Of a DNA stretch of 64,000 nt, positions 9,470-18,467 are shown one piece after another (position 1 is the first letter of the stretch; every line of letters begins with the position of its first letter). The stretch is from the NCBI GenBank assembly GCA_039029315.1, contig JBCCGK010000047.1:1-64000 (forward strand), written 5' to 3'. The translations under genes and the position numbers were made by a program. Under the pieces are notes generated by a model that was given only the letters and a program-made list of their open reading frames with translations, was not told the origin of the DNA and searched no databases. The stretch comes from JBCCCJ01 sp039029315 (GTDB lineage: Bacteria > Bacteroidota > Bacteroidia > J057).

Positions 9470-12400
9470 ATGCCTTTCGATGATGTACATGAAATCTTTC
9501 CAGCGGTCATGCCCAATCCTTCATGTTTGAATGTTTTGAGGAAGCTCCTGATCCTCTTCCTTTTCCTGCTTGTTCTCCATAGATTTTCGCTGGCACAATT
9601 TGATCAGGAAACTGCAGATAGTTTGGAACTGGTCATCTCACGCACTGAGGATCATGAATCCAAAGCGGATCTTCTGGATAAGCTGGCCTTGATGTATCAT
9701 TATGAGAATCCCAAAAAGGCTGCAAGACTGACTCATAAGGCCATCAAGATTGCAGAAGAACATCTCAAATTGTCTAATGTGGCGATCCTTAAAACCCACC
9801 TGGGAGCTTATTACTACGTCCAAAATCAGACAGATAGCTTCCTCTTAGTCACACAAGAGATACTTACTTCTATTCAGGGAAAGGGGCTTCATAGAATCGA
9901 GGCTTCTAATACCACCAATCTCGCCATGATTGCTGAGGAAAATGGGGAATACGAAAAGGCAATCACTTATTACAAGCAAGCCATGGCCATCCCTTTTGAG
10001 GATACAATGATTCGCCTGGTGATCGACAACAATCTGGGGAATCTCTACAATGACCTCTATGATTTTGAAAAAGCGCTTGCTCATTTGCTTGAAGCTAGAA
10101 CTTTCGCCAAGGCATTGGGTATTGAAGAAGGACCTTCGGCCGTGCTAACCAATATTGGAATCAGTTACAGAAGCCTCAAAGAATTTGAAAAAGCGGTGAT
10201 GTATTTCCAACAGACGATTGACCTCACAGAAAAGAATGGGGATGCTTCTGGTCAGGTAGATGCGCTTGTGGGGATGGGAACCGTCTATAGAGAGATGGAT
10301 TCTGTAGCAAAAGCCATTCATTTTTTTGAGGAGGCAGTAGAGGTTGGGCAACAAACCCAAAATCCTGACAAACAATTGAGTCCACTGATCGAATTGGGAG
10401 ATATCTATGTCCGGCAGTCTCGACCTGAAAAGGCTTATGAGACCTTTCAGCAATGTTTGCAACTTCTTTCTTCTGATAATCTGGAATCAAGATCTGACGA
10501 AGCCCTGATACATTTGGGACTGAGCCAGGTCTACAATCTACAAGAAGCATATCCACAAGCTGATGAGGCTGCCAGGAAAGCCATTGAACAGGAAAAAGGT
10601 ACAGAGAAAGGAGTATCGGCTACCCTCATTCAGGCCTATCAGGAATTGGCAAGGGCTCAATTTGGACGCGGCTTATATCGTCAAGCCTACCACAATCAGC
10701 AAGAAGTGATCTTCCTGAGTGATTCATTGGGGGTAATTGAGAATATTCAGGCAACCAAATCCCTCGAACTTAAATACAATGTTGCTGAAAAGGAAAAAGA
10801 AATGGCCATTCTAGAGGCTGAAAAGAATGCTGAAATCAAAACTCAAAAAGCCTTCAACCGCTTTTTTGTGGCACTTGCTCTTCTTGCCCTTTTTATTGCA
10901 GTCATGCTCTTTGTATTTCTCCGCCAACGAACGCATCAAAAACAGCAAATTTCTCTAAAAAACCAGACCATTTCTCAACAAGCAGAAAAGCTCCAGGAAC
11001 TTGATCAGCTTAAATCACGCCTTTTTGCCAATGTCTCACATGAACTGAGAACACCCTTGACCCTTATCCTTGGCCCCCTAAGTTCTGCCCTCAAATCTGA
11101 CAATCTGGACAATAAGACCAGTACCTTCTTACGGCTGGCACAACAAAATGGTCAAAAGCTCCTCCAACTTGTCAATGAAATCCTTGACCTTTCCAAAATG
11201 GACGCTGGCAAGCTGAAGTTGGTAGAGAAACCCGTCCTTCTCCTGCCCTTCATCAGAAGACTTCTTTCTCAATTCGAATCACATGCCCAGGATAAGCAGG
11301 TAGAACTCAGCCTGGACTTTGAGCCTGATCAGTATATCAAGATTCGACTTGATGTCCAGAAATTTGAGATTATCTTCAACAATCTTCTCGCGAATGCCCT
11401 CAAGTTCAGCCCAAAAAAAGGACAGCTTAGCATTCAGATCAAGCATCAAGGCAATACCCTATCATTGAATGTCAGTGATATGGGGCCAGGCATTCATCCA
11501 GATGATCAATTGCATATCTTTGACCGTTTCTATCAAGCGACACACTCAGAAAGCGAGTCAGAGGGGGGGACTGGAATTGGGCTGGCCATTTGTAAAGAAT
11601 ATGCCAAGCTATTTGGGGGAGATATTCAGGTTCACAGTCAGTTGGGACAAGGAGCCCAATTCATTTTCCATTTTCCCCTCAAAGAAGTCTTTGGTGCATT
11701 CGAGGAGGAGATCCCAGAAACTGCTATCCCCGATGAGAAGCTGCTCTATACAAGCTCGCCTCTGTCCGGGGAACAACATATCCTGCTGGTAGAAGACAAT
11801 TATAGTTTACGGTCTTATATCAAAGCCGTTTTAGGCAATCAATTCCAAATCACGACAGCCGAAAACGGGCAGGCAGCCCTGGACATTCTTGATTCATTGG
11901 AAACAGATCTCAAGATTGACCTGATCATTAGTGATGTAATGATGCCAGTGATGGATGGGTTTCAACTGCTGGATGTTCTCAAGGGAAGGCAGAAGTTCAG
12001 AAGCATCCCTGTGATCATGCTCACTGCCAAGGCTTCCTTACGAGACAAACTTCATGCCCTTCGGATAGGGGTAGATGATTATATGACCAAGCCTTTTGAA
12101 GAGGAGGAATTGCTGGCAAGGGTAAGCAATTTGCTGAGAAATGCAGAAAACAGACACTTACCTGAACAAAAAGAGGAAATCGAGTTGGTGCAGGAGGACA
12201 CTGAAACGTCCGAAACAAACATCTCAGAAGAAGACCAGGAATGGTTAACAATATTGGAGACAAGCACCAAGGCCTTGATGGGAGACCTCAACTTCACCAT
12301 AGACGATTTGGCACATGAAGTTGGAGCCAGCAGAAGACAAGTCCACCGCAGGGTCAAGCGACTCACTGGCCTCACACCTAATCAATACCTTCAGGAAGTC

Positions 12401-12559
12401 AGAATGCAGCAGGCTCGATTTTTTCTTGAAACCAGACAGCTCTCTTCTGTCAAAGCTACTTCGCTCGAAGTAGGCATGAAGGATGTTAAGTATTTCTCTC
12501 AACAGTTTCGCATTCGATTTGGCAAACTTCCTTCAGAATACCTCAAACTGGAAAATTAA
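9470..12559 (+). CDS. TPR-containing hybrid histidine kinase / response regulator with AraC-type output (third paralogue)
   Basis: This 1029-residue protein has the same architecture as the two upstream copies. The hydrophobic N-terminus ends near FSLAQ, TPR units follow to about 430, and a membrane helix lies near 462-485. HisKA has FANVSHELRTPL (His524), then HATPase, a receiver with LIISDVMMPVMDGF (Asp822), and an AraC-type helix-turn-helix ending FGKLPSEYL. An internal ATG at 9509 gives a more typical signal peptide and may be the true start. The copy is closer in wording to the first paralogue than to the second, for example NAEIKTQKA before the membrane helix in both. It ends 28 bp before the convergent hydrolase gene. 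Confidence 0.93.
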   Translation: MPFDDVHEIFPAVMPNPSCLNVLRKLLILFLFLLVLHRFSLAQFDQETADSLELVISRTEDHESKADLLDKLALMYHYENPKKAARLTHKAIKIAEEHLKLSNVAILKTHLGAYYYVQNQTDSFLLVTQEILTSIQGKGLHRIEASNTTNLAMIAEENGEYEKAITYYKQAMAIPFEDTMIRLVIDNNLGNLYNDLYDFEKALAHLLEARTFAKALGIEEGPSAVLTNIGISYRSLKEFEKAVMYFQQTIDLTEKNGDASGQVDALVGMGTVYREMDSVAKAIHFFEEAVEVGQQTQNPDKQLSPLIELGDIYVRQSRPEKAYETFQQCLQLLSSDNLESRSDEALIHLGLSQVYNLQEAYPQADEAARKAIEQEKGTEKGVSATLIQAYQELARAQFGRGLYRQAYHNQQEVIFLSDSLGVIENIQATKSLELKYNVAEKEKEMAILEAEKNAEIKTQKAFNRFFVALALLALFIAVMLFVFLRQRTHQKQQISLKNQTISQQAEKLQELDQLKSRLFANVSHELRTPLTLILGPLSSALKSDNLDNKTSTFLRLAQQNGQKLLQLVNEILDLSKMDAGKLKLVEKPVLLLPFIRRLLSQFESHAQDKQVELSLDFEPDQYIKIRLDVQKFEIIFNNLLANALKFSPKKGQLSIQIKHQGNTLSLNVSDMGPGIHPDDQLHIFDRFYQATHSESESEGGTGIGLAICKEYAKLFGGDIQVHSQLGQGAQFIFHFPLKEVFGAFEEEIPETAIPDEKLLYTSSPLSGEQHILLVEDNYSLRSYIKAVLGNQFQITTAENGQAALDILDSLETDLKIDLIISDVMMPVMDGFQLLDVLKGRQKFRSIPVIMLTAKASLRDKLHALRIGVDDYMTKPFEEEELLARVSNLLRNAENRHLPEQKEEIELVQEDTETSETNISEEDQEWLTILETSTKALMGDLNFTIDDLAHEVGASRRQVHRRVKRLTGLTPNQYLQEVRMQQARFFLETRQLSSVKATSLEVGMKDVKYFSQQFRIRFGKLPSEYLKLEN

Positions 12560-12587
12560 CAAGCGACTACCCTCTTTGCCCTGTTTC

Positions 12588-13409
12588 TTAACAATAGGAA
12601 TCGTAATAAGAAGCAAATGCCTCAATCAGGAACCGATTGGCTCGTTTGGCAATGGCAGTCTTGGGAGCAATCGCTTCAAAACCGTGGAATCCTCCTGGAA
12701 AGCGTTCAAACTGCACTGGAACATTCGCTTTTTGTAAAGCATTGATATACGCAACTGTTTCATCTAGAAATGGATCCAACTCGCCCACAAAGGTGATGGT
12801 CGGGGGCAAATCAGTGTAATCCTGGTTTCTACTGGGGGAAGCGTAGGGAGAAAGCTGTTCATTGTCTGTCTTCCCCCCTCTCAAATACAATTTCCATCCC
12901 AAAGCATTGGATTTTGCATTCCATAAGGGGACATTGGTCATCTGCACCGCCGATGCAGTCACTTGTTGGTTGTCAATCATGGGATAGATTGGCATTTGAA
13001 AGGCAATAGCTACCTCTTTGGTATCTCTGGCTTTCAAGCTTATGGCGGCTGTCATGCCACCACCTGCACTTCTTCCAGCGACAATGAGTTGCTTACTATT
13101 GGCCCTCAAGGAATCTGCATTCTCCTTGAACCACAACAGAGTATCATAGCAATCATCAAAGCCTGCGGGAAATGGGAAATCTATAGATTTTCGGTAGTCT
13201 GGCGCGACAATGACGCAGGGTCTTTCAGCAATTAACTGTTCTATCAAATTCAATGCGATTTCAGGCGTGCCCATCGAATAGCCTCCGCCATGAATGAACA
13301 ACATGCCCGGAAGAGGTCCTTTGGCATTCTCAGGCTTGAATATCCGCCCCTCCATGTCTGCTTGGGATATATCTTTCTTCACAATCCAGTCCCTTGATCG
13401 ATTTGCCAT
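12588..13409 (-). CDS. Alpha/beta hydrolase (HSL-type esterase), probably 5'-frameshifted
   Basis: The open frame of 273 residues contains the full catalytic core of the hormone-sensitive-lipase-like esterases. The oxyanion motif FIHGGGY lies at about residues 38-44, the nucleophile elbow is GRSAGGG, the acid is in ELDPFLDE, and the histidine is in GGFHGFE. The N-terminus is too short for the family, with only about 38 residues before HGGG. The missing helical cap is visible in another frame just upstream (13330-13536). The gene therefore seems to have suffered a small deletion, or the sequence has an error there. It is likely a cytoplasmic carboxylester hydrolase if expressed from the internal ATG, but activity is doubtful. 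Confidence 0.8.
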   Translation of the reverse strand: MANRSRDWIVKKDISQADMEGRIFKPENAKGPLPGMLFIHGGGYSMGTPEIALNLIEQLIAERPCVIVAPDYRKSIDFPFPAGFDDCYDTLLWFKENADSLRANSKQLIVAGRSAGGGMTAAISLKARDTKEVAIAFQMPIYPMIDNQQVTASAVQMTNVPLWNAKSNALGWKLYLRGGKTDNEQLSPYASPSRNQDYTDLPPTITFVGELDPFLDETVAYINALQKANVPVQFERFPGGFHGFEAIAPKTAIAKRANRFLIEAFASYYDSYC

Positions 13410-13536
13410 TCAAGGAACGTATCCCGGCATTGAAGAGGCGAATCCCCCATTTCCTGGAAAAGAGAGCTGCCATGATTTTCCCCACAGGAACAAATGATCG
13501 TAATTCCTGATCATACTGATTTTTTCTGACTGACAT
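13330..13536 (-). pseudogene. Detached N-terminal fragment of the alpha/beta hydrolase
   Basis: Starting with ATG at 13536, this frame encodes 68 residues (MSVRKNQYDQELRSF to RHGGADIQA) that read like the usual N-terminal cap of HSL-type esterases. It then hits TGA exactly where the downstream frame continues with RIFKPEN. The joint lies in the minus-strand string CGGATATTCAAG, which would have been present twice in an intact gene encoding ...GADIQ-x-RIFKPEN. A deletion of about 14 bases between those short direct repeats would give the observed sequence. The repeat-deletion mechanism is inference; the two complementary frames are directly seen. Confidence 0.6.
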
Positions 13537-13772
13537 AGGAATAGTTGTTTTTTCACCACAAGGATTCTTGCCATCTTGCAAGCCTATGATACAAAAATCA
13601 GGAGAATATATGGTTTGAACCGAACCTGCCCTGCCAAGATGATCAATCCCTCCATCGAATACACCTATGCTCGATTTGGTGTAAAGCGGGGCAAAAGCCC
13701 CCTTCCCAAAAATTCGAAAAAAGAAGCATTTCCACTGGCATATCATCCTGCCTAGGTGGGAGAATATGTTTC

Positions 13773-13859
13773 CAATGTCCCATTTGTCCCCCCTATTTGT
13801 CAGGATTGCCCCCCTCATGGCAAGATTTTCCCCTTTGTTTGGCAAGATCATCTCCCTTG
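13773..13859. repeat. Dispersed 20-22 bp repeat, locus A (four imperfect units)
   Basis: Units resembling ATGGCAAGATTTTCCCCC begin near 13775, 13797, 13817 and 13839, with a weaker fifth near 13861. The same family recurs in the gaps at 16772 and 21998. The gap 13537-13982 holds no convincing gene apart from this array; the long minus-strand frame across it is composed of repeat translations. Confidence 0.6.
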
Positions 13860-13982
13860 CCATGCCTTTATTTTGGGACATCAACGAGAACAAGTATAAG
13901 GATGTTCAGAAACAATATGCTTCCATTTCCATGTTTCTCTGACAACAATTTTGAATTGTACCCTATAAAAAATTTATAACAC

Positions 13983-15866
13983 ATGTCTTATTTTATTCGC
14001 ACTTTTTCTCTCTGCTTGTATTGCTTGTACATATCGACTGCTCTTCTATTCTTTGCAGGTCTCGGTCTCTCCCTTGCTTCTGCTCAATTGCAAGAAGGAG
14101 CAACCTACTCTCTTGATTTTTACAATGCTCCTAACGGGTATGAAGGCTACTGGCTTTCTGCCCATGTTGACCAACAGGCAACGCTCCAGAAAGTCGACTA
14201 TACACAAGACAAGAAGACCCAATTTGTCATTCACCGAGGATTGGCGGGTACAGGAACGATCTCTTTTGAGTCTGTCCAATATCCTGGCTATTACCTTCGA
14301 CACAAGAATTTCCAGATTGTTCTATCCAAAGAAGGGGATCTGTCCTTCAAAAAAGACGCCAGTTGGAAAGTTGTTCCCGGGCTCGCAGATCCTCAACTCC
14401 TGTCATTTGAGGCCTTGAATTTCCCCAAATACTATCTCAAGCATGGGAATTTCGAATTTATGATGGGGACAGTAGACAGCAAACAATCTTCTAAAGAGGA
14501 AGCTACATACGATCCAGCCTTTGTCAATGATCAAGGCAAGATAAGTGTAGGGAAGTCTTTTGCCTTCGACTTTGCTTTCTTTCCCGATGGATTCCAGGAT
14601 TATTGGATGCATGCTACTCCTGCACAGCCTGCCAGGTTGAACAATGGAGAAGTCGATCAAAGTCAATTTATGGTTCGCCAGGGATTGGCTGGACAAGGAA
14701 CTGTCTCTTTTGAATCTGTGGAGTATCCTGGCCACTTTCTCAGACACTCAGGTTTCAACATTTTTCTACACAAAAAAACCTCTGACAATATTTTCATCAA
14801 AGATGCCAGTTGGAAAGTTGTCCCGGGTTTGGTTGATCCATCAATGGTCTCGTTTGAGTCTCTCAATTTTCCCAAGCAGTATCTAAAGCATACCAACTTT
14901 GCCTTTGTGGTAGGAAAATCTGACCAATCAGAATTTGAGAAGAAAAATGCCAGTTTCTCAGGAAGATATGTCGCGCGGATTTTTGTAGGAGATGTGTTCA
15001 AAGAAGGGTCTAAGGATGGCAAAGGACAATCCGCACGATTTCGCTCCATCAGGGATCTTACCATCGATCCTCAAGGGAATATATATGTCGTAGATAGGAC
15101 GGATGCCACAATCCGAAAAATTACATCTGATGGAACGGTGAGCACCATCGCAGGACAAACACTGCAAGAAGGATCTGTGGACGGATTAGGGCAGAACGCA
15201 CGTTTCACAAATCCTGAATCCATCACCATTGATATGGAAGGGAATTTGCATGTTGCAGAATCATTTAGAGAAGGGCACAATAGATTTGACAATATGCCAC
15301 GCCTTCGGGAAATAACACCAGATGGAACTGTGAGCACCCGCAAGCTCCACAACCCCTTGGCAGCGGTTGAAGATATGGATGTGGATCTGAATGGCAATCT
15401 CGTCTTAAGCACCTATAATAAAAAAAAGTTTACCAGAATTTCACCTAGAGGAACGCTGGGAATTGTTGATTTACCCCAAAAGCCTAGTGGATTTCACATA
15501 ACTTCTGATGGAACCATCTATATGTATGCAGAGGATGACTTAAGATTTTCACAAATCAGCAAAATAAGTCCAAGCGGTCAGGTAACCCCCCTCACAGGCC
15601 TCAAGATGATTGGATTCAAAGATGGGCCTGCATCAGAAGCCCAATTCCATGACGGAAAAGGCATAACGATCGATGCGAAAGGCACCATCTATATAGCAGA
15701 TCGCACTGCCAGAATTCGGGCGCTCTCTTCTGATGGAATTGTCAGAACGATTGCAGGAGCAAAGGACAGCGGCAATTTTGGAATTTATTGCAAACTGGCC
15801 ATAGGTCCTGATGGCAAACTCTATGTTTCGGATAACAAGAGTATACGAGTGATCACCCTGGATTGA
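13983..15866 (+). CDS. Secreted protein with two AbfB-like domains and an NHL-repeat propeller
   Basis: The product has 627 residues with a signal peptide (to about ASAQ, residue 35). Two tandem AbfB (CBM42-like) modules follow, at about 40-165 and 180-320. Each carries the family phrases FESVxYPGxxLRH, DASWKVVPGL and SFExLNFPKxYLKH. From about 330 the chain is NHL-type, with repeats of the form LTIDPQGNIYVVDRTDATIRKITSDGTVSTIAG, shown here only as a pattern of about 45 residues repeated roughly six times. AbfB modules bind arabinofuranosyl side chains, so this is likely a surface or secreted polysaccharide-binding protein. No catalytic domain and no T9SS C-terminal domain are visible. Confidence 0.85.
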   Translation: MSYFIRTFSLCLYCLYISTALLFFAGLGLSLASAQLQEGATYSLDFYNAPNGYEGYWLSAHVDQQATLQKVDYTQDKKTQFVIHRGLAGTGTISFESVQYPGYYLRHKNFQIVLSKEGDLSFKKDASWKVVPGLADPQLLSFEALNFPKYYLKHGNFEFMMGTVDSKQSSKEEATYDPAFVNDQGKISVGKSFAFDFAFFPDGFQDYWMHATPAQPARLNNGEVDQSQFMVRQGLAGQGTVSFESVEYPGHFLRHSGFNIFLHKKTSDNIFIKDASWKVVPGLVDPSMVSFESLNFPKQYLKHTNFAFVVGKSDQSEFEKKNASFSGRYVARIFVGDVFKEGSKDGKGQSARFRSIRDLTIDPQGNIYVVDRTDATIRKITSDGTVSTIAGQTLQEGSVDGLGQNARFTNPESITIDMEGNLHVAESFREGHNRFDNMPRLREITPDGTVSTRKLHNPLAAVEDMDVDLNGNLVLSTYNKKKFTRISPRGTLGIVDLPQKPSGFHITSDGTIYMYAEDDLRFSQISKISPSGQVTPLTGLKMIGFKDGPASEAQFHDGKGITIDAKGTIYIADRTARIRALSSDGIVRTIAGAKDSGNFGIYCKLAIGPDGKLYVSDNKSIRVITLD

Positions 15867-16055
15867 GATCTTGTAGATGGATGGAGTCCCTTTTCATCAT
15901 GACCACCCCCCATTCTTTTTCATAAAAAAGGAATTGTTTTCTACCCCCAAGGAAGGTGATTATAGCAGTCCTACCTCAATCAAACAAATCAATTTTTACA
16001 GAGCCAGGGATATGGTATCCCTCTCAACAATTTCACATACTTAAAAAAAATTATC

Positions 16056-16694
16056 ATGACACATTTCATTTCACTCTCTCTTGCTATCCTTGCGTCTCTA
16101 TTCTTGGCGCCTGCTTCATCCGTATCCCCAAACGACCCCATATCCAAAGGCCATATCTCCATTGTCCCAGAAGACTGCGCACCAGAGACCATGCTTACTA
16201 CAGGGATCGATCCAGCATTGATCGATGGGAAATGGAAAGCTGTTTTTCCGAATTTAACTCCTCCTATGATGGAGGTCGAAATGAAGATTGTAGGCAATAA
16301 TGCCGAAGTCGAAATGAGTCTAATCGGAGAGCCGAAGAAAATCATATTCACAACACCCTATCATACATTTGCAACTTCTGGTGTTGCCAATCCCAGTTTT
16401 CTGTACGACCTCACTGATCCCAAGGCACTTGATTTTGCTCTTGAATACCATCCGGTAGGACAATGGGAACAAACCTTGTCTTCAGATTGTTTTGATCCTA
16501 CCCCAATTATAGAAATAACAATTGCTGGAATTCAAATGACGCATAATAATTTCAGTGGACAGGGCTTACCTAAGGGGTCCTGGGGATTAAAGGTTGTGTA
16601 TGGGACGAAGTACTACTGCTTTCAAAATGGAAAAATGAAAGCTACTCTTGGCCCGGAACAACAACTTCGATCATTTCTCCTTGCAAGACACTAG
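16056..16694 (+). CDS. Exported protein of unknown function
   Basis: The product has 212 residues with a signal peptide ending near FLAPASS. I do not recognise the mature part. It is rich in beta strand patterns, for example MMEVEMKIVGNNAEVEMSL, and has three cysteines (in EDCAP, SDCFD and YYCFQ). An AT-rich spacer with a run of eight A precedes the ATG, which suits weak Shine-Dalgarno initiation in Bacteroidota. It stands alone, 189 bp after the AbfB-NHL gene on the same strand. Confidence 0.65.
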   Translation: MTHFISLSLAILASLFLAPASSVSPNDPISKGHISIVPEDCAPETMLTTGIDPALIDGKWKAVFPNLTPPMMEVEMKIVGNNAEVEMSLIGEPKKIIFTTPYHTFATSGVANPSFLYDLTDPKALDFALEYHPVGQWEQTLSSDCFDPTPIIEITIAGIQMTHNNFSGQGLPKGSWGLKVVYGTKYYCFQNGKMKATLGPEQQLRSFLLARH

Positions 16695-16771
16695 AACACA
16701 GTCACTCCATTGGGGAGCCAATCAGTGTCTAAAAAAGGGTCTGATGTGAGAGGTATGGAAAGCATTTTTGC

Positions 16772-16855
16772 CCAATGGCAAGTTTATCCCCCTACAATGG
16801 CAGAAATTTCTGCCATATGGCAAGATTCTCCCCCCATAATGGCAAGATTTTCCTT
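16772..16855. repeat. Dispersed 21-bp repeat, locus B (four units), with a perfect 20-bp palindrome
   Basis: Four consecutive 21-base units start at 16772, 16793, 16814 and 16835, around the core ATGGCAAGATTTTCCCCC. The second unit has diverged into a perfect palindrome, ATGGCAGAAATTTCTGCCAT (16797-16816). A degenerate fifth copy may lie at 16997-17017. The rest of the 444-bp gap (16695-17138) shows no gene I can support. Confidence 0.7.
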
Positions 16856-17138
16856 CTCAGAAAGCCCTTACTTTGAATCGTCTTCTGAAACACAGCCTAT
16901 TCACTTTTACCTGGCAGTAGATTCTTTTTCTCTCAGATTTCTATCTCTTCTATCATTGACGAATGGTAACCCCTTAGACGGCATAGATATCTGAAAGTGG
17001 CCAAAAAGATTCTCCCTTCAGCTTAACAAGTACACATGATCCCATTTCCATCTAAGGAAATCAGTCGCTTGAAACGCGCCTGATAGGCAGGAGGCTTTTC
17101 TCTGATTCCATTTAACTCCCATCATAACTTCTTATCTG

Positions 17139-18419
17139 ATGAATACTTATAGTTCCCTTATTCGAACAGCAGCTCTTTTGATTGTCGGTTTGGTTTTGAG
17201 CGCCACCCTTTCTGCCAGCAATCCATCTGTCAAGGCAGACTGCAATACAGGCAGCATCGTCGAACAATGTCTGTGTTGGATGAACAAAGCCAGACAAAAC
17301 CCTGAAATCATGGCGAGTCTACTCACTCAACAGCCCACTCGCCTCTCCTCAACAGATGAAGAAATCGTCAAGAAAATGTTAAAGGGAGAAACCACAACTC
17401 CCCCGCCCAAACCTGGTCGTCAACACACCAAATACCTTGTCAAAGATGTCAATAACCGAAAGGGAAACTCTGTAGACCAATGCAGATATTATGCAGGCCT
17501 TCCACAATTAAGCATGAACAGCTATCTCACTGAGCTGGGTCAATACCACTTCGCCATTGGCATGGGGGACACCAGAACCTCAGATGGATCGATACTTCGG
17601 AATTTTGGGCATGATGATGTGAATGGTCATGGAGATATCGAAAAAGCAGGGTGTATATATGATGTCGGAGCAACTGGTGGAAAATTGACTGCCGGAATCT
17701 ACGGAGGAAGCCCAACGCAGACAGGATATGAGATGTTTTTGAGTATTCTTTCCGGCTATACCCATGTTCGCCCCTTGTTCAACATCGTCGAAGATTGGAA
17801 GTACATTGGCATCCACAGAGATCCATCTACAGGGAATTTCATTCTGGTATATTCAGAAAATCAGCCCGTCGCATATACGAATAAATGTGGGCTAGACAAC
17901 CAAGCTTCTGGTCGCTGTCCTGATACACATCTTCCTGCTCATGTCAGGAGCTTGAGTGCATGTGCACCAGCTCGCAAGCTCAACCTACGCAGCATCAATG
18001 CCAGTGCGTCTCAAAGTAGTCTGGCTCAACCACAGAACAAAGGTGCTCAACTCGCCATTGATGGCAACACAGATGGCAATTACAACAACGGCTCTGTTTG
18101 CTATACAGACAAAGAGGCGACTCCCAAATTGACCATCGATCTGAAACGCAATTATTCCATCTCTCAGATTGTCATTCACAATCGCACTGACAATTATTCT
18201 GGTCGCCTTCGCAATATCAATGTTTTCATTGGCAAGGCAGGTTCATCAAAACTAGCCGGTGTAGCCACCTTAAACGGTGAGCATGCAGAAAGCAAAGTGA
18301 CAATTCCAATCTACCCTCCAGTAGATGGTGGTCTGATCATCATCCAGACAGATAACAGCAGCACCGCCGAAGGCAAAGACAACCTTCATGTTGCAGAGGT
18401 AGAAGTATTCACCAAGTAA
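17139..18419 (+). CDS. Secreted SCP/CAP-like protein with C-terminal F-type lectin domain
   Basis: The product has 426 residues. A signal peptide ends around LSATLSA. The first domain (about 35-270) looks like an SCP/CAP domain: it opens with CLCWMNKARQNP, contains LTELGQYHFAIGMG and a GYTHVRPLF stretch, and closes with VYSENQP. The C-terminal domain (about 285-426) has ASQSSLAQPQNKGAQLAIDG, then HNRTDNYSGR. The RTDNYSGR part fits the RxDx4R fucose-binding signature of F-type lectins. A secreted, sugar-binding CAP protein is inferred. It is followed 48 bp later by a zincin protease gene on the same strand. Confidence 0.78.
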   Translation: MNTYSSLIRTAALLIVGLVLSATLSASNPSVKADCNTGSIVEQCLCWMNKARQNPEIMASLLTQQPTRLSSTDEEIVKKMLKGETTTPPPKPGRQHTKYLVKDVNNRKGNSVDQCRYYAGLPQLSMNSYLTELGQYHFAIGMGDTRTSDGSILRNFGHDDVNGHGDIEKAGCIYDVGATGGKLTAGIYGGSPTQTGYEMFLSILSGYTHVRPLFNIVEDWKYIGIHRDPSTGNFILVYSENQPVAYTNKCGLDNQASGRCPDTHLPAHVRSLSACAPARKLNLRSINASASQSSLAQPQNKGAQLAIDGNTDGNYNNGSVCYTDKEATPKLTIDLKRNYSISQIVIHNRTDNYSGRLRNINVFIGKAGSSKLAGVATLNGEHAESKVTIPIYPPVDGGLIIIQTDNSSTAEGKDNLHVAEVEVFTK

Positions 18420-18467
18420 GTCAACAGTGTTTCAATGCCCATCATTTTTTACACAAACCCGTTTTTT

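Noticed and set aside
13537..13893. Upstream part of the long minus-strand frame before the hydrolase fragment
   Set aside because: It is mostly translated repeat units and has no family resemblance; only 13330-13536 looks like hydrolase.
16710..16994. 94-codon plus-strand frame across repeat locus B
   Set aside because: The heptad-like protein repeats (AIWQDSP, PIMARFS) come from the 21-bp DNA units; no signal peptide or domain.
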